This document shows positions 12,082 through 20,351 of a DNA stretch of 64,000 nucleotides, piece after piece. Origin of the DNA: Martinezella tropici (GTDB lineage: Bacteria > Pseudomonadota > Alphaproteobacteria > Rhizobiales > Rhizobiaceae); the NCBI RefSeq assembly GCF_008370325.1, contig NZ_VNIP01000009.1:1-64000 (forward strand), given 5' to 3'. Each line of letters opens with the position of its first letter. Positions within the stretch are counted from its first letter, which is position 1. Under the pieces are notes generated by a model. The model had not been told where the DNA came from. It saw only the letters and a list, made by a program, of their open reading frames with translations, and did no database searches. Position numbers and translations under genes: made by a program.

Positions 12082-12252
12082 GTGCCTCTACCAGTACCCT
12101 GCGCCAGGCGGCCGAAATGCGGAAAGCCCGACATGCAAAATCGCCCTCCCGGTTCGGTAGCCGGAAAAGCGTGATCTCAATGGGGCCGTCTCTTAGCGAG
12201 TTTGTCGGACGGGTGCAATAGCGGGACGCACCCGGCGCGACAAAACTATACT

Positions 12253-12879
12253 TTAATAATCAACTTTTAAAGTCGACCAGAGCTTGTCGAGAATTCCGCC
12301 TTCCTTGTCGATGTTTTCCTTGTTGAGGAAAGTGGCGACGAGTATGCCGCCTTCCGGCCGGCCGGTCGCGACGATCTCATATTCCATCACATCGTCATCC
12401 GTGGTGGTTTCCGCCTTCACGCCCTTCAGGACGCTGCCGCTCGGGAGCGTACGCTGCGCGCTCTGCTTGGTTATCTTGGCGCCGCCGTTGAGGCTTTCCT
12501 GCACCATCTGCTGCAGCACGAGGTCGGTATTGCTCGACGGATTGAGGCCTTTATAGGCCTGCACGATGATACCGGTGCCGATCGGCGTCATCAGCGCATA
12601 TTGCTGCACGCCATCGCCCAGATCCGTCTTTGCGACGGTCAACTTGCCATCGTGATCGAAGGAGAACTTGCCGCCCGTGAACGTCACCGTATCGCTGCGC
12701 TGCAGCTCTACCGGGACCTTGCGGCCATCCTTCATGGTGACTTCGAACGTGTCGCCAGGATTGATACTCACCACGACACCATCGATCGTCAGGCGAAACC
12801 CCTTGCTGTCCCCGGCATTTGCATGGCCAATAGCAAGGCAACCCATGGCGATAGCCGTCGCGAGACGGAATGGTCTCAT
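12253..12879 (-). CDS. Secreted protein of unknown function
   Basis: I do not recognise a named family. The 208-residue product has a clear signal peptide (MRPFRLATAIAMGCLAIGHANA, cleavage after ANA) and a mature part of about 185 residues without cysteines or membrane segments, rich in beta-forming stretches. The start at 12879 has a strong AGGAG ribosome site. It lies upstream of lysC on the same strand with 171 bases between, and divergent from ubiG. The predicted location is the periplasm or outside the cell. Confidence 0.8.
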   Translation of the reverse strand: MRPFRLATAIAMGCLAIGHANAGDSKGFRLTIDGVVVSINPGDTFEVTMKDGRKVPVELQRSDTVTFTGGKFSFDHDGKLTVAKTDLGDGVQQYALMTPIGTGIIVQAYKGLNPSSNTDLVLQQMVQESLNGGAKITKQSAQRTLPSGSVLKGVKAETTTDDDVMEYEIVATGRPEGGILVATFLNKENIDKEGGILDKLWSTLKVDY

Positions 12880-13153
12880 GAGGAACTCCTGTATACGCCG
12901 GTCGATCGAAATCGATTCCGGTTCTGAAAGTCCATTTCAAGCCCGGCGATTGATCGGCCATAAGATACCTCCATGTCAACCTCGGGATGGCAATTCGCTG
13001 CTGCCGATCGACACACCCCACAGGCGATCGATGGCTGCAGCCCTTGACATCGCGCAGCGATCGTCCGACTTCACACGGAGAAATATTGTTGCTTGCGCTC
13101 GCCCGGAACATAGGCCCCGGAACATGCGCACGGCGCAGATCACGGAGTGAACC

Positions 13154-13906
13154 ATGAGCGAAACGGCAAAGAGCACGATCGACCAGAGCGAAGTTGACCG
13201 TTTTTCCGCCATGGCGGCCGAGTGGTGGAGCCCGACCGGCAAGTTCAAGCCCTTGCACAAGTTCAATCCGGTGCGCCTCGCCTACATCCGCGACCGCGCC
13301 TGCGAGAATTTCGGCCGCGATCCGAAGAGCGGCCGACCGCTGGAAGGTCTCCGCGTGCTTGATATCGGCTGCGGCGGTGGCCTGCTGTCCGAGCCGGTGG
13401 CCCGCATGGGTGCCGATGTCGTCGGTGCCGACCCCTCGGAAAAGAACATCGGCATTGCCTCGACGCACGCAAAGGCCTCGGGCGTTACGGTCGACTACCG
13501 CGCCGTCACCGCCGAGCAGCTGGCCGAGGCCGGCGAGACCTTCGATATCGTGCTGAACATGGAAGTGGTCGAGCACGTTGCCGACGTCGAATTCTTCCTG
13601 TCGACCTGCGCGAAAATGGTGCGCCCCGGCGGCCTGATGTTCGTTGCGACCATCAACCGCACCATGAAGGCCGCAGCACTTGCTATTTTCGCTGCCGAAA
13701 ACCTGCTGCGCTGGCTGCCGCGCGGCACCCATCAATATGAGAAGCTCGTGCGCCCGGAAGAGATCGAAAAGCCGCTTGCCGCCGATGGATTGGAAATCAT
13801 CGCCCGCACCGGCGTCTTCTATTCGCCGCTGCAGGACCGCTGGAACCTCTCGAAGGATATGGATGTCAACTACATGCTGCTGGCGAAGCGGACAAATCCG
13901 AGCTGA
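13154..13906 (+). CDS. ubiG: Ubiquinone biosynthesis O-methyltransferase UbiG
   Basis: UbiG performs both O-methylations of the ubiquinone ring using S-adenosylmethionine. The 250-residue sequence has the family head ([25 protein letters not shown]), motif [20 protein letters not shown] near 73, and the post-motif NMEVVEHV near 132. The ATG at 13154 matches the usual length. It is monocistronic and converges on the DUF3291 gene with 21 bases between. Confidence 0.96.
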   Translation: MSETAKSTIDQSEVDRFSAMAAEWWSPTGKFKPLHKFNPVRLAYIRDRACENFGRDPKSGRPLEGLRVLDIGCGGGLLSEPVARMGADVVGADPSEKNIGIASTHAKASGVTVDYRAVTAEQLAEAGETFDIVLNMEVVEHVADVEFFLSTCAKMVRPGGLMFVATINRTMKAAALAIFAAENLLRWLPRGTHQYEKLVRPEEIEKPLAADGLEIIARTGVFYSPLQDRWNLSKDMDVNYMLLAKRTNPS

Positions 13907-13927
13907 TCGCGCATCTGTGAACGTGCC

Positions 13928-14485
13928 TCAGACCTTCAGCGTCAGCACATGCGCCAGCAACTCGCTCTGGCTCGCTGCGTTGCGAGCAACGATCTCCTTA
14001 ATACGCAAGCGATCGATCTCCTGAGGCCGGCCATCAGGCCCGTAGGACTGCTTGAACGAAAAGGCCGTTGGGCTCGCTCCATGATCGTGAAGATGCTCCA
14101 GCCGTTCGACGCCATCTTTCCATTCCGGAACGTCCCCGGCATCCACCCACCAGAGGACCAACGGCGGCCAGCTCTGCCTGACATTCCAGTGCCGCGCATG
14201 TTTCAAGGCATCGGCATGCACGCCGCTATAGGTGAATGCCATCAGCGATTCGATATCGGCCCAGAGCGACAGCGATGATGGTGCCGTGGTAAAACCGCTG
14301 CCTCCGATGAAGCGTGGAAAGACCTGTTCGCCCCAACAGGAGGGTTGCTGCTCACCTGGATAGCCGGAACGGCCGATGAAGCCACTCGCACGCGCAGCCG
14401 CCTCGAAATTCGCCGCTTCGCGCAAACGAAAACCCTCCACGGCAGGGCTTTCATAGGCCGAAACATGCAGCCCGAAATTATACAT
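13928..14485 (-). CDS. DUF3291 domain-containing protein
   Basis: This cytoplasmic 185-residue protein matches the DUF3291 pattern: an N-terminal strand, ASGFIGRSGYPGEQQ, FTYSGVHADALKHARHW, PPLVLWWVDAG and a C-terminal GASPTAFSFKQSYGPDG. The fold is probably a dimeric alpha-beta barrel like antibiotic monooxygenases; the function is not established. The start at 14485 (MYNFGLHV) was preferred over 14515, which would overlap the neighbouring DUF1178 stop codon. It is the last gene of the run ComF-grxC-hydrolase-DUF1178-DUF3291. Confidence 0.8.
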   Translation of the reverse strand: MYNFGLHVSAYESPAVEGFRLREAANFEAAARASGFIGRSGYPGEQQPSCWGEQVFPRFIGGSGFTTAPSSLSLWADIESLMAFTYSGVHADALKHARHWNVRQSWPPLVLWWVDAGDVPEWKDGVERLEHLHDHGASPTAFSFKQSYGPDGRPQEIDRLRIKEIVARNAASQSELLAHVLTLKV

Positions 14486-14514
14486 GGCGAGATGCCTGCC
14501 GGCGTCGGCCGGCA

Positions 14515-14943
14515 TCAGTTGATATCGTCAGGCAATACGGGGATGGCGGCAATCTCGATGCCTTCCTCGACGAGAGCTTGTGCCTCGTCCGGCGTCGCCT
14601 TGCCGATGATCCCGCGCGCATCCGCCTCGCCATAGTGGATCTTGCGGGCCTCTTCAGGGAATTTCGTCCCGACATCCTCGGCATTGGCCTTGATGGCGTC
14701 GACCGCTTCCTTGAGCTTGGTCATCGCTTGCTTGCGCGCGGCATCCATGGCAAGCGTCTGTAGCTCATCCTTCTTGCGCGCCGTCGAAACCGAAGGTGCC
14801 ATCAGGAGCTTGGAGATCGCGGCCGAATTGCAGACCGGACAGGTGAGAAAGCCGCTTGCGAGCTGGCGATCGAAATCGGCACTTTCGGAAAACCAGCCCT
14901 CGAACTCATGGGCATTGTCACAATGAAGCGAATAACGGATCAA
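14515..14943 (-). CDS. DUF1178 family protein
   Basis: The 142-residue product begins MIRYSLHCDNAHEFEGWF and has CPVCNSAAISKLLMAPSV, the two cysteine groups and layout typical of DUF1178, a proteobacterial family with a short rubredoxin-like or zinc-ribbon N terminus (C8, C35, C38) and a helical rest. No function is established. It overlaps the upstream hydrolase gene by four bases (ATGA at 14940-14943), so the pair is co-translated. The function may be linked to that hydrolase, as the pair is common in alphaproteobacteria. Confidence 0.88.
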   Translation of the reverse strand: MIRYSLHCDNAHEFEGWFSESADFDRQLASGFLTCPVCNSAAISKLLMAPSVSTARKKDELQTLAMDAARKQAMTKLKEAVDAIKANAEDVGTKFPEEARKIHYGEADARGIIGKATPDEAQALVEEGIEIAAIPVLPDDIN

Positions 14944-15797
14944 GCAGCGACGCCTCCAGACGCCGGCGTCGCGATCTTCTCCAGCGAAAATTCACGCGCA
15001 TTCTTCAGGTTCGGTATCTTGTCATGGGCCGATTTCACCGAGGCAATGTCGATCTCGGCGATGACGACTGCCTCGCCGGTGCCGCCGGCGGATGCCAGCA
15101 CCTTGCCCCAGGGATCGATGATCATCGAATGACCAAAGGTTTCACGGCCGTCCTCATGCTTGCCGGCCTGAGCGGCGGCAATGACGAACATGCCGTTTTC
15201 GATGGCGCGGGCGCGCAGCAGGATTTCCCAATGCGCTTCGCCCGTCTGCTTCGTGAAGGCGGCGGGAACCGTCATCACCTCGGCGCCGGCAACGGCCTGG
15301 GCGCGGAAGAGCTGCGGAAAGCGCACGTCGTAGCAGATGGAAAAGCCGAGCTCGGCGAAGGGCAGCGATGCGATGCGCGCTTCCGATCCGGGCCGGTAGA
15401 CGGCGCTTTCGCGCCAGCTCTCGCCATTGTCGAGATCGACGTCGAACATGTGGATCTTGTCGTAGCGGTTGATGAGCTTGCCGTCGGGACCGAAGAGGAA
15501 ACCGCGGTTGGCGATCTTGCCGTCATCGAGCGCAATCGCGGTCGAGCCGATATGCAGGTAGATGCCGTGTTCTTTCGCCAGCTCGGACGCCGTCTTGACG
15601 ATGATATCGTTCGCCTCGTCGCGCAAGACGACACGCATGGCCGGGCGATCCTTCTGCACCGCGCCGGTCATCTCCGGCGTTTGCACATAGACGGCACCCT
15701 GCGAGGCGGCGCCGCGCACGAGGCGCGCCATGTCAGCCGCGTTCTTTACAGGATCGACACCGGAACACATCTGGATGGCGGCAGCCTTGAAGCTCAT
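14940..15797 (-). CDS. Carbon-nitrogen hydrolase, nitrilase superfamily (Nit1/omega-amidase-like)
   Basis: The 285-residue enzyme has the Glu-Lys-Cys catalytic triad of the nitrilase superfamily: Glu in PEMTGA near 42, Lys in YDKIHMFDVD near 112, and Cys in SICYDVRFPQLFR near 147. The closest well-known relatives are Nit1/YbeM-type amidases that hydrolyse deaminated glutathione; this assignment is inferred from motif spacing and from the neighbouring glutaredoxin gene. The start at 15797 (MSFKAAAIQM) is preceded by GGAGAAAC and fits the family; an upstream in-frame start at 15815 is less likely. Confidence 0.88.
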   Translation of the reverse strand: MSFKAAAIQMCSGVDPVKNAADMARLVRGAASQGAVYVQTPEMTGAVQKDRPAMRVVLRDEANDIIVKTASELAKEHGIYLHIGSTAIALDDGKIANRGFLFGPDGKLINRYDKIHMFDVDLDNGESWRESAVYRPGSEARIASLPFAELGFSICYDVRFPQLFRAQAVAGAEVMTVPAAFTKQTGEAHWEILLRARAIENGMFVIAAAQAGKHEDGRETFGHSMIIDPWGKVLASAGGTGEAVVIAEIDIASVKSAHDKIPNLKNAREFSLEKIATPASGGVAA

Positions 15798-15821
15798 CGG
15801 TTTCTCCTTCGTCAATATGGA

Positions 15822-16079
15822 TCAGGCAGCCAGCATCGGGTCGAGCTTGCCGGCCCGGTCGAGCGCATGGATATCATCGCAGCCGCCGACATGCTCACCA
15901 TTGATGAAAATCTGCGGAAAGGTCGAGTGGCCGTTTGCCTTGGCGATCATCTCCTGCCGCATCTCGGGCGAATAGGTGGCGTTGTGCTCGACATAGTCGA
16001 CGCCCTTGGATTCAAGCAGTGACTTCGCACGGGCGCAATAGCCGCAGAATTCACGCGTATAGATAACGACGGATGCCAT
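15822..16079 (-). CDS. grxC: Glutaredoxin 3
   Basis: This 85-residue thioredoxin-fold protein reduces disulfides and mixed glutathione disulfides using glutathione. It has a CxxC active site, FCGYCARAKSLL near residues 11-14, followed by the TFPQIFINGEHVGGCDD segment with the cis-proline and glutathione-binding GGCDD. Length fits GrxC. It lies between the ComF gene (31 bases) and the nitrilase-family gene (24 bases). Confidence 0.95.
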   Translation of the reverse strand: MASVVIYTREFCGYCARAKSLLESKGVDYVEHNATYSPEMRQEMIAKANGHSTFPQIFINGEHVGGCDDIHALDRAGKLDPMLAA

Positions 16080-16109
16080 GATCCACTCCGGAAAAGCCTA
16101 TAGTGATTG

Positions 16110-16886
16110 TCATATAAGATGGTCGACGACCCTTGCAAAGGTCAAAACCGTGACATCGGCAGCACCTGCTTTCTTCAGGGCGCGCGTCGCCGCTGCGACC
16201 GTGGCGCCGGTCGTATAGACGTCGTCGACGAGAACGATACGTCGGCCGAATATATCGGCGGCCCGGTGTTCGGAGACGGCGAAAGCACCACGCACATTGT
16301 CTTGCCGTGCCTTGGCCCCGAGACCGACCTGCTGGCTCGTGCGCTTGACGCGCAGAAGCGTTGCGGCAAACAGCGGCTTGCCCGAAAGGCGGGCGATGTG
16401 GCGGGCGAGTTCGGCGGCCTGATTATATTTACGCGCAAACAGCCGCGCCCGGTGCAGCGGCACTGGAATGACCGCGTCGCAGGCGGCAACCGATCCGTCG
16501 CTGGCGCGCAGCATCCAGCCGGCCATCATCGGCGCGAGATCGGTGCGGTCACGATATTTCAGGCTGAGGACAAGATCGCGCACGATACCATCATGGACGG
16601 CGGCGGAGCGCAGGCGGTCAAAGACAGGCGGATCGGCTATCGCTTCGGCGCTGAGAATGCCGGCACCGAGATCATGGGAAAATGGGCTGCCCAGAATCTC
16701 GCAATAGGGCCGCTCGATGAAGCGAATGCCCGACCAGCATGCCGGGCATAGACCGCGATGCGCCCCGACCGAGACCCCGCAACCCGGACAGGCGGGTGGA
16801 TAGACGAGATCGGCGAGTGCCACCCAAGGCTTTTTCAGCCCGGCACCCAGCATAGATAAGGTGATTTCGCGTCCCATCATCCCCAT
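16110..16886 (-). CDS. ComF family protein (phosphoribosyltransferase fold)
   Basis: ComF proteins combine a small N-terminal zinc ribbon with a phosphoribosyltransferase domain; in competent bacteria they help import single-stranded DNA, but in rhizobia the role is unknown. Here CPGC and CPAC occur at about residues 29-50, and the PRPP-binding loop VLVDDVYTTGATV lies near 215-228. The start is uncertain: several Met codons cluster at 16877-16886, with no clear ribosome site. The frame remains open to 16976, but that extension is translated from an intergenic repeat and is rejected. Confidence 0.88.
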   Translation of the reverse strand: MGMMGREITLSMLGAGLKKPWVALADLVYPPACPGCGVSVGAHRGLCPACWSGIRFIERPYCEILGSPFSHDLGAGILSAEAIADPPVFDRLRSAAVHDGIVRDLVLSLKYRDRTDLAPMMAGWMLRASDGSVAACDAVIPVPLHRARLFARKYNQAAELARHIARLSGKPLFAATLLRVKRTSQQVGLGAKARQDNVRGAFAVSEHRAADIFGRRIVLVDDVYTTGATVAAATRALKKAGAADVTVLTFARVVDHLI

Positions 16887-16904
16887 ATGATTGAGACTAG
16901 CAAT

Positions 16905-16960
16905 TTCGGGAAAAGTGTATAGCGGTTTTCCGTCCGGAATTGCGCAAGAGAAACGCTGGA
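16905..16960. repeat. Intergenic repeat, family A
   Basis: The segment contains GGAAAAGTGTATAGCGGTTTTCCGTCCGGAATTGCG, split here as GGAAAAGTGTATAGCGG and TTTTCCGTCCGGAATTGCG, which matches the repeats at 18263-18362 and 58654-58760 in inverted orientation. It lies between the ComF gene and the divergent methyltransferase gene. Confidence 0.7.
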
Positions 16961-17078
16961 AAACGAGTTCAACCATGAAGCGCCGAACTCGTCTCTAGCT
17001 TTTTCCCGCAGGCTTTGCGAAGGAAAACGCGCGTGTCCGCCACGCCCCGCCGAATTGATGATATCGCAGGAAACCGCC

Positions 17079-17963
17079 ATGGAAATCGTGTTCGACCAAT
17101 CGCTGCTTGCAGCCCGCAAGCGCCGGGCCTTGAGACAAGGCGACCCGAAAGCGGCGTTCCTGCTTGATATTGCCGCCGGCGAACTGGCGGAACGGCTTGG
17201 CGTCACCGAACGCCATTTCGACGAAGCCGTAGAACTGCATGGCGCGACCGGCATTACCGCACGCCTGGCTCTGGCGACCGGGAAGATCGGTCATCTGATA
17301 AGGATCGAAAACGAGCCGGGCTTTGCCGCCCCCGGCGAGACCCTTATCGAGGCCCCGCTGGAAGAATTGCCGCTGGAGGCCGAGTCTGTAAACCTCGTGC
17401 TTTCACCGCTCAGCCTGCACGTCACCAACGACACGCCCGGCGTCTTCATCCAGATCCGCCGGGCGCTGAAGGCCGACGGCCTGTTCCTGGCGGCGATCCC
17501 CGGTTCCGGCACCCTTCAGGAGCTGCGCGAGATCTTGCTCGCGACCGAGATCGAATTGACGGGCGGCGCAAGCCCGCGCGTCATCCCCTTTGCCGACGTC
17601 CGCGATGTCGGCGGCTTGTTGCAGCGTGCCGGCTTCACCCTGCCCGTCATCGACGCCGAAAATTACACAGTGCGCTACGACAATCTCTTTGCCCTGATGC
17701 GCGACCTGCGCGCCATGGGCATGACCAATCCGCTGGTCGATCGCAGCCGCAAGCCGCTGACGCGCGCCTTCTTCCTGCGTGCGGCCGAACTCTATGCCGA
17801 ACGCTATTCCGATCCGGACGGCCGGATCAGGGCGACATTCTCTATCATCTACGTCTCAGGCTGGACGCCGCACGAAAGCCAGCAGAAGCCGCTGCGGCCG
17901 GGTTCCGCCAAGACGCGCTTGGCGGATGCGCTCAAAGTCGAAGAGCACAAGTTGAAGCAATAG
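17079..17963 (+). CDS. Class I SAM-dependent methyltransferase, BioC/NDUFAF5-like
   Basis: The 294-residue protein resembles the alphaproteobacterial relatives of BioC and of the mitochondrial complex I assembly factor NDUFAF5: FDQSLLAARKRRAL at the N terminus, LVLSPLSLHVTNDTPG near 115-130, IRRALKADGLFLAAIPG, and a C-terminal FSIIYVSGW motif. The canonical glycine motif I is weak, as is usual in this subfamily. NDUFAF5 hydroxylates an arginine of a complex I subunit, so the reaction here should not be assumed to be a methyl transfer. The ATG at 17079 follows AGGAAA and is preferred to 17055. Confidence 0.82.
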   Translation: MEIVFDQSLLAARKRRALRQGDPKAAFLLDIAAGELAERLGVTERHFDEAVELHGATGITARLALATGKIGHLIRIENEPGFAAPGETLIEAPLEELPLEAESVNLVLSPLSLHVTNDTPGVFIQIRRALKADGLFLAAIPGSGTLQELREILLATEIELTGGASPRVIPFADVRDVGGLLQRAGFTLPVIDAENYTVRYDNLFALMRDLRAMGMTNPLVDRSRKPLTRAFFLRAAELYAERYSDPDGRIRATFSIIYVSGWTPHESQQKPLRPGSAKTRLADALKVEEHKLKQ

Positions 17964-17997
17964 CCGGCGATCCTGGCTGGCCCCGTCGATAGCTAAC

Positions 17998-18180
17998 TCA
18001 GTTTTCCGATGCGGCCGAATTCTGCATCGTATTGGAGAGCGTGTTGAACACGCCCGAGAGGCTGCCGCCGAAAGCGCCGACGCCACTGATGATCGCCGCC
18101 GACATCAGTGCGGCAATCAAACCATATTCGATGACCGTCGCACCGGTCTTGTCATTGAAAATACGCCATACGGAACGCAT
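17998..18180 (-). CDS. Flp family type IVb pilin
   Basis: The 60-residue product MRSVWRIFNDKTGATVIEYG... has the Flp prepilin pattern: a short basic leader, a cleavage site with Gly-Ala-Thr followed by the conserved Glu-Tyr pair (GATVIEYGLIAALMSAAI), and a hydrophobic helix. Flp pilins are assembled by Tad secretion systems into adhesive fibres and are processed by a CpaA/TadV-type peptidase. No tad or cpa gene is in this window, so it is an isolated pilin gene. The start at 18180 gives the usual leader length. Confidence 0.9.
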   Translation of the reverse strand: MRSVWRIFNDKTGATVIEYGLIAALMSAAIISGVGAFGGSLSGVFNTLSNTMQNSAASEN

Positions 18181-18262
18181 AAGCTCGGGGCTCCCAGCAT
18201 TGGACAACAGATGAATCCGATGCTCATCATGGCATCCGGCAGGCTATGCTCATGCATAACAG

Positions 18263-18362
18263 CATTTCCGCTTTCCTTTGAATCGCGAAAACGCCCTATC
18301 CTTTTGTTCCCTCACGCATTCCGGACGGAAAAGCGCTGCGCGCTTTCCTGGAAATGCTCTAC
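18263..18362. repeat. Intergenic repeat, family A (full copy)
   Basis: About 100 bases resemble 58654-58760 in the same orientation along most of their length: TTTCCGCTTTCC, GAATCGCGAAAACGC, TATCCTTTTGTT, ATTCCGGACGGAAAA and TTTCCTGGA blocks are shared. The copy fills the space between the Flp pilin gene and the next small gene. Elements of this size resemble the RIME-type intergenic mosaics known in rhizobia. Confidence 0.8.
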
Positions 18363-18676
18363 TGGCAGCCGCTATCGGCGCCATAACCCTGGACGATGCA
18401 GACCGAACCCGGTTCCTGCTGCAGCACGCTGCGGCGGATGGTATAACGCTTGCCGTTTTCCGTCTGCGGGATCGAGCCGGTGGTAACATTGTCGATATCA
18501 GGCGCGCTTGCAAGCACGCGTGACTTCGATTTGTCGGAGAGCATCGGCGTGAGGATGAGCGAAAGCGCAACCGCCGCTGTCCCGAACAGCAGAGCGATAT
18601 TCAACGCGCCCGTTTTGCGCGACGCGGAATATGACTGCTCTTTTTCTTGAACAGCTTTCCAGAAATCGTCGTCCAT
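18359..18676 (-). CDS. Small membrane protein of unknown function
   Basis: The 105-residue product has an acidic, soluble head (MDDDFWKAVQEKEQSYS), one transmembrane segment at about 24-46 (NIALLFGTAAVALSLILTP) and a tail with two cysteines (SVCIVQGYGADSGCQ). No named family is recognised. The head-in, tail-out arrangement would expose the cysteine pair to the periplasm. It lies upstream of the Flp pilin gene on the same strand, but a repeat separates them. Confidence 0.7.
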   Translation of the reverse strand: MDDDFWKAVQEKEQSYSASRKTGALNIALLFGTAAVALSLILTPMLSDKSKSRVLASAPDIDNVTTGSIPQTENGKRYTIRRSVLQQEPGSVCIVQGYGADSGCQ

Positions 18677-19151
18677 TATGTCAAGCCTTCTTTAACGCAC
18701 CCAACAATCGCTTGATTGAGAGAATTCAATGCCAGAAGGTCATAAACGATCCCTTAATATCCACATGCAAACTAAAGAGACGTAAAATTCTGGCACACGG
18801 CCTGATTCGGGCTATAAGCCTGATATTACATGGCTAATTTTCGTTAACCATGTTTGCAATGCGCCGCCCTCGGACGCACTGGCGGTCTTCAGGAAAAGGT
18901 TGCAAAAATCCTTTTCTCTGACCGCGTCATCGAAAACCGCGTCAAGAACACAGCCACAAGCAAAAAGCAATCGTGTTTACAAGCAAAAATTGCAATCGCA
19001 ATGGGCACAGATCAGCGTGATCGGATAGGAGAGCGTCAGAGGCGAACAGCCTCAATTAGCTCACCAAGTCAAACTTCGGATTCAAGGATATCTGAGACTG
19101 GCGGAATTCCGTCCAAGAGCGGAGCAGCTTCCGGGGCAGCGCCGTCAAAAT
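18677..19151. other. 475-base intergenic region
   Basis: No coding frame is convincing. The stretch 18690-19010 is visibly more AT-rich than its surroundings and has several TTAA sequences (for example TCGTTAACCATG at 18842-18853), suiting a promoter region for the small membrane protein gene. From 19090 onward base composition becomes GC-rich again where the mutT gene ends. I see no tRNA-like or terminator-like fold. Confidence 0.4.
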
Positions 19152-19565
19152 CTAAAGCAGGTCCTGCAGGAAGGGGATCAGCGGCTCGTCGGCTGGCGGC
19201 ATCGGGTAGTTGCGCAGACCCTGCGGCCGCACCCATTTCAGCGCCTGCCCTTCCCGGCCGTGCGGAATGCCTTCGTAGCGCCGGCAGATGTAGAGCGGCA
19301 TCAGCAGATGGAAGGTTTCGTAGGTGTGGCTGGCAAAGGTCAGCGGCGCAAGGCAGGCGATCTTCGTCTGGATGCCGAGTTCTTCCTCGAGCTCGCGCAC
19401 CAGCGTCTCCTCGGGCGTCTCGCCGGCTTCGACCTTGCCGCCGGGAAATTCCCAGAGACCGGCAAGCGACTTGCCTTCGGGGCGCTGCGCCAGAAGAATG
19501 CGGCCATCCGCATCGATGAGCGCGCAGGCGGCAACGAGAACGATCTTGCGGCCTGCCTCGCTCAT
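19152..19565 (-). CDS. mutT: 8-oxo-dGTP diphosphatase MutT-like Nudix hydrolase
   Basis: MutT hydrolyses oxidised dGTP so that it is not built into DNA. The 137-residue protein has a complete Nudix box, GGKVEAGETPEETLVRELEEELGI (quoted here as GGKVEAGETPEE plus RELEEELGI), at about 42-64, and the substrate-specificity strand LAGLWEFPGGK expected of MutT proteins. The ATG at 19565 overlaps the stop codon of the upstream GNAT gene (ATGA), so the two are translationally coupled. The longer in-frame start at 19592 is not needed. Confidence 0.9.
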   Translation of the reverse strand: MSEAGRKIVLVAACALIDADGRILLAQRPEGKSLAGLWEFPGGKVEAGETPEETLVRELEEELGIQTKIACLAPLTFASHTYETFHLLMPLYICRRYEGIPHGREGQALKWVRPQGLRNYPMPPADEPLIPFLQDLL

Positions 19566-20341
19566 GCGCCCCCCGGCGGTTGCCAATAGCAATAGCGATA
19601 GGCCTCGCGGAAGCCAAAGCGGATATAGAGCGCCAGAGCCGGCGCGTTGTCGGCACTGACCTGAAGCCAGGCGGTCTTGGCGCTGCGCATGCGCGCCCAG
19701 CGCAACGCCGACGTCAGGATCTCGATGCCCAGGCCCTTGCGCCGATGCTGCGGCGACACCGCAACCGACATCACGCCGGCAAGATCGTTGTCCTGCACGC
19801 AGAGCGTCGTCGCCAGCGGCCCGGCCTCGGCATCCTCGATGACGAAGAGACCCGATGGCGGCTTGATGTTGCTTACCACATCCGCCAGCGCCGGCTTCAA
19901 AGCGGGGTCGGCTTCGTCGACAATGAGGCTCGCATCGACAAAACGGCCGACATCATGGCTCGGCAGATGATCCAGCATATCGGGCAGCTCGAGATCGACG
20001 AGATCGGCGATCATGACGATGGTCTCGTCGAAGCGCGTCCAGCGGCGCTCCCGCAGAAGGTCTATAAGCTTCGGCGAAGCGAGCGGCGTCTCGCGCACCA
20101 CCATCGGCCGGCCGTAAGCCTCGAACTTGCGCTGCGCCTTCGCCAGGCGGATTTCGAGATCGCGGTGATCCGAGGGATCGAGCGGCACGACCGAATTCAA
20201 CCGCTTCGACGGGTGCCCGGCCGTCAGCCGCACCTGCCAGCTGCCGTCATACTGCACTGACGATGCAGGCCAGGCCCGGAAGCCGACGGCTTCGAGCCTG
20301 CGCACCAAGGGCAGCTTGTTTATCGTGGACTGCGCATGCAT
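19562..20341 (-). CDS. GNAT family N-acetyltransferase
   Basis: The 259-residue protein has a GNAT acetyl-CoA-binding domain in its C-terminal half: VMSVAVSPQHRRKGLGIEIL near 195-215 is motif A with the Q/RxxGxG/A loop, followed by WLQVSADNAPALALYIRFGF (motif B). The N-terminal half is a family-specific domain. The substrate is unknown. The gene starts 10 bases after the argJ stop and ends overlapping mutT, so argJ, this gene and mutT form a likely operon. Confidence 0.88.
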   Translation of the reverse strand: MHAQSTINKLPLVRRLEAVGFRAWPASSVQYDGSWQVRLTAGHPSKRLNSVVPLDPSDHRDLEIRLAKAQRKFEAYGRPMVVRETPLASPKLIDLLRERRWTRFDETIVMIADLVDLELPDMLDHLPSHDVGRFVDASLIVDEADPALKPALADVVSNIKPPSGLFVIEDAEAGPLATTLCVQDNDLAGVMSVAVSPQHRRKGLGIEILTSALRWARMRSAKTAWLQVSADNAPALALYIRFGFREAYRYCYWQPPGGA

Positions 20342-20351
20342 CAGCTAAATA

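Noticed and set aside
16887..16976. N-terminal extension of the ComF protein
   Set aside because: The extra codons are translated from a family A repeat (FSCAIPDGKPLYTF), so they are not part of the ancestral gene.
18833..18853. CtrA box in the AT-rich gap before the small membrane protein
   Set aside because: CTAA-N6-TTAACC has the wrong spacing and a changed first half-site, and the orientation relative to the gene is not informative.
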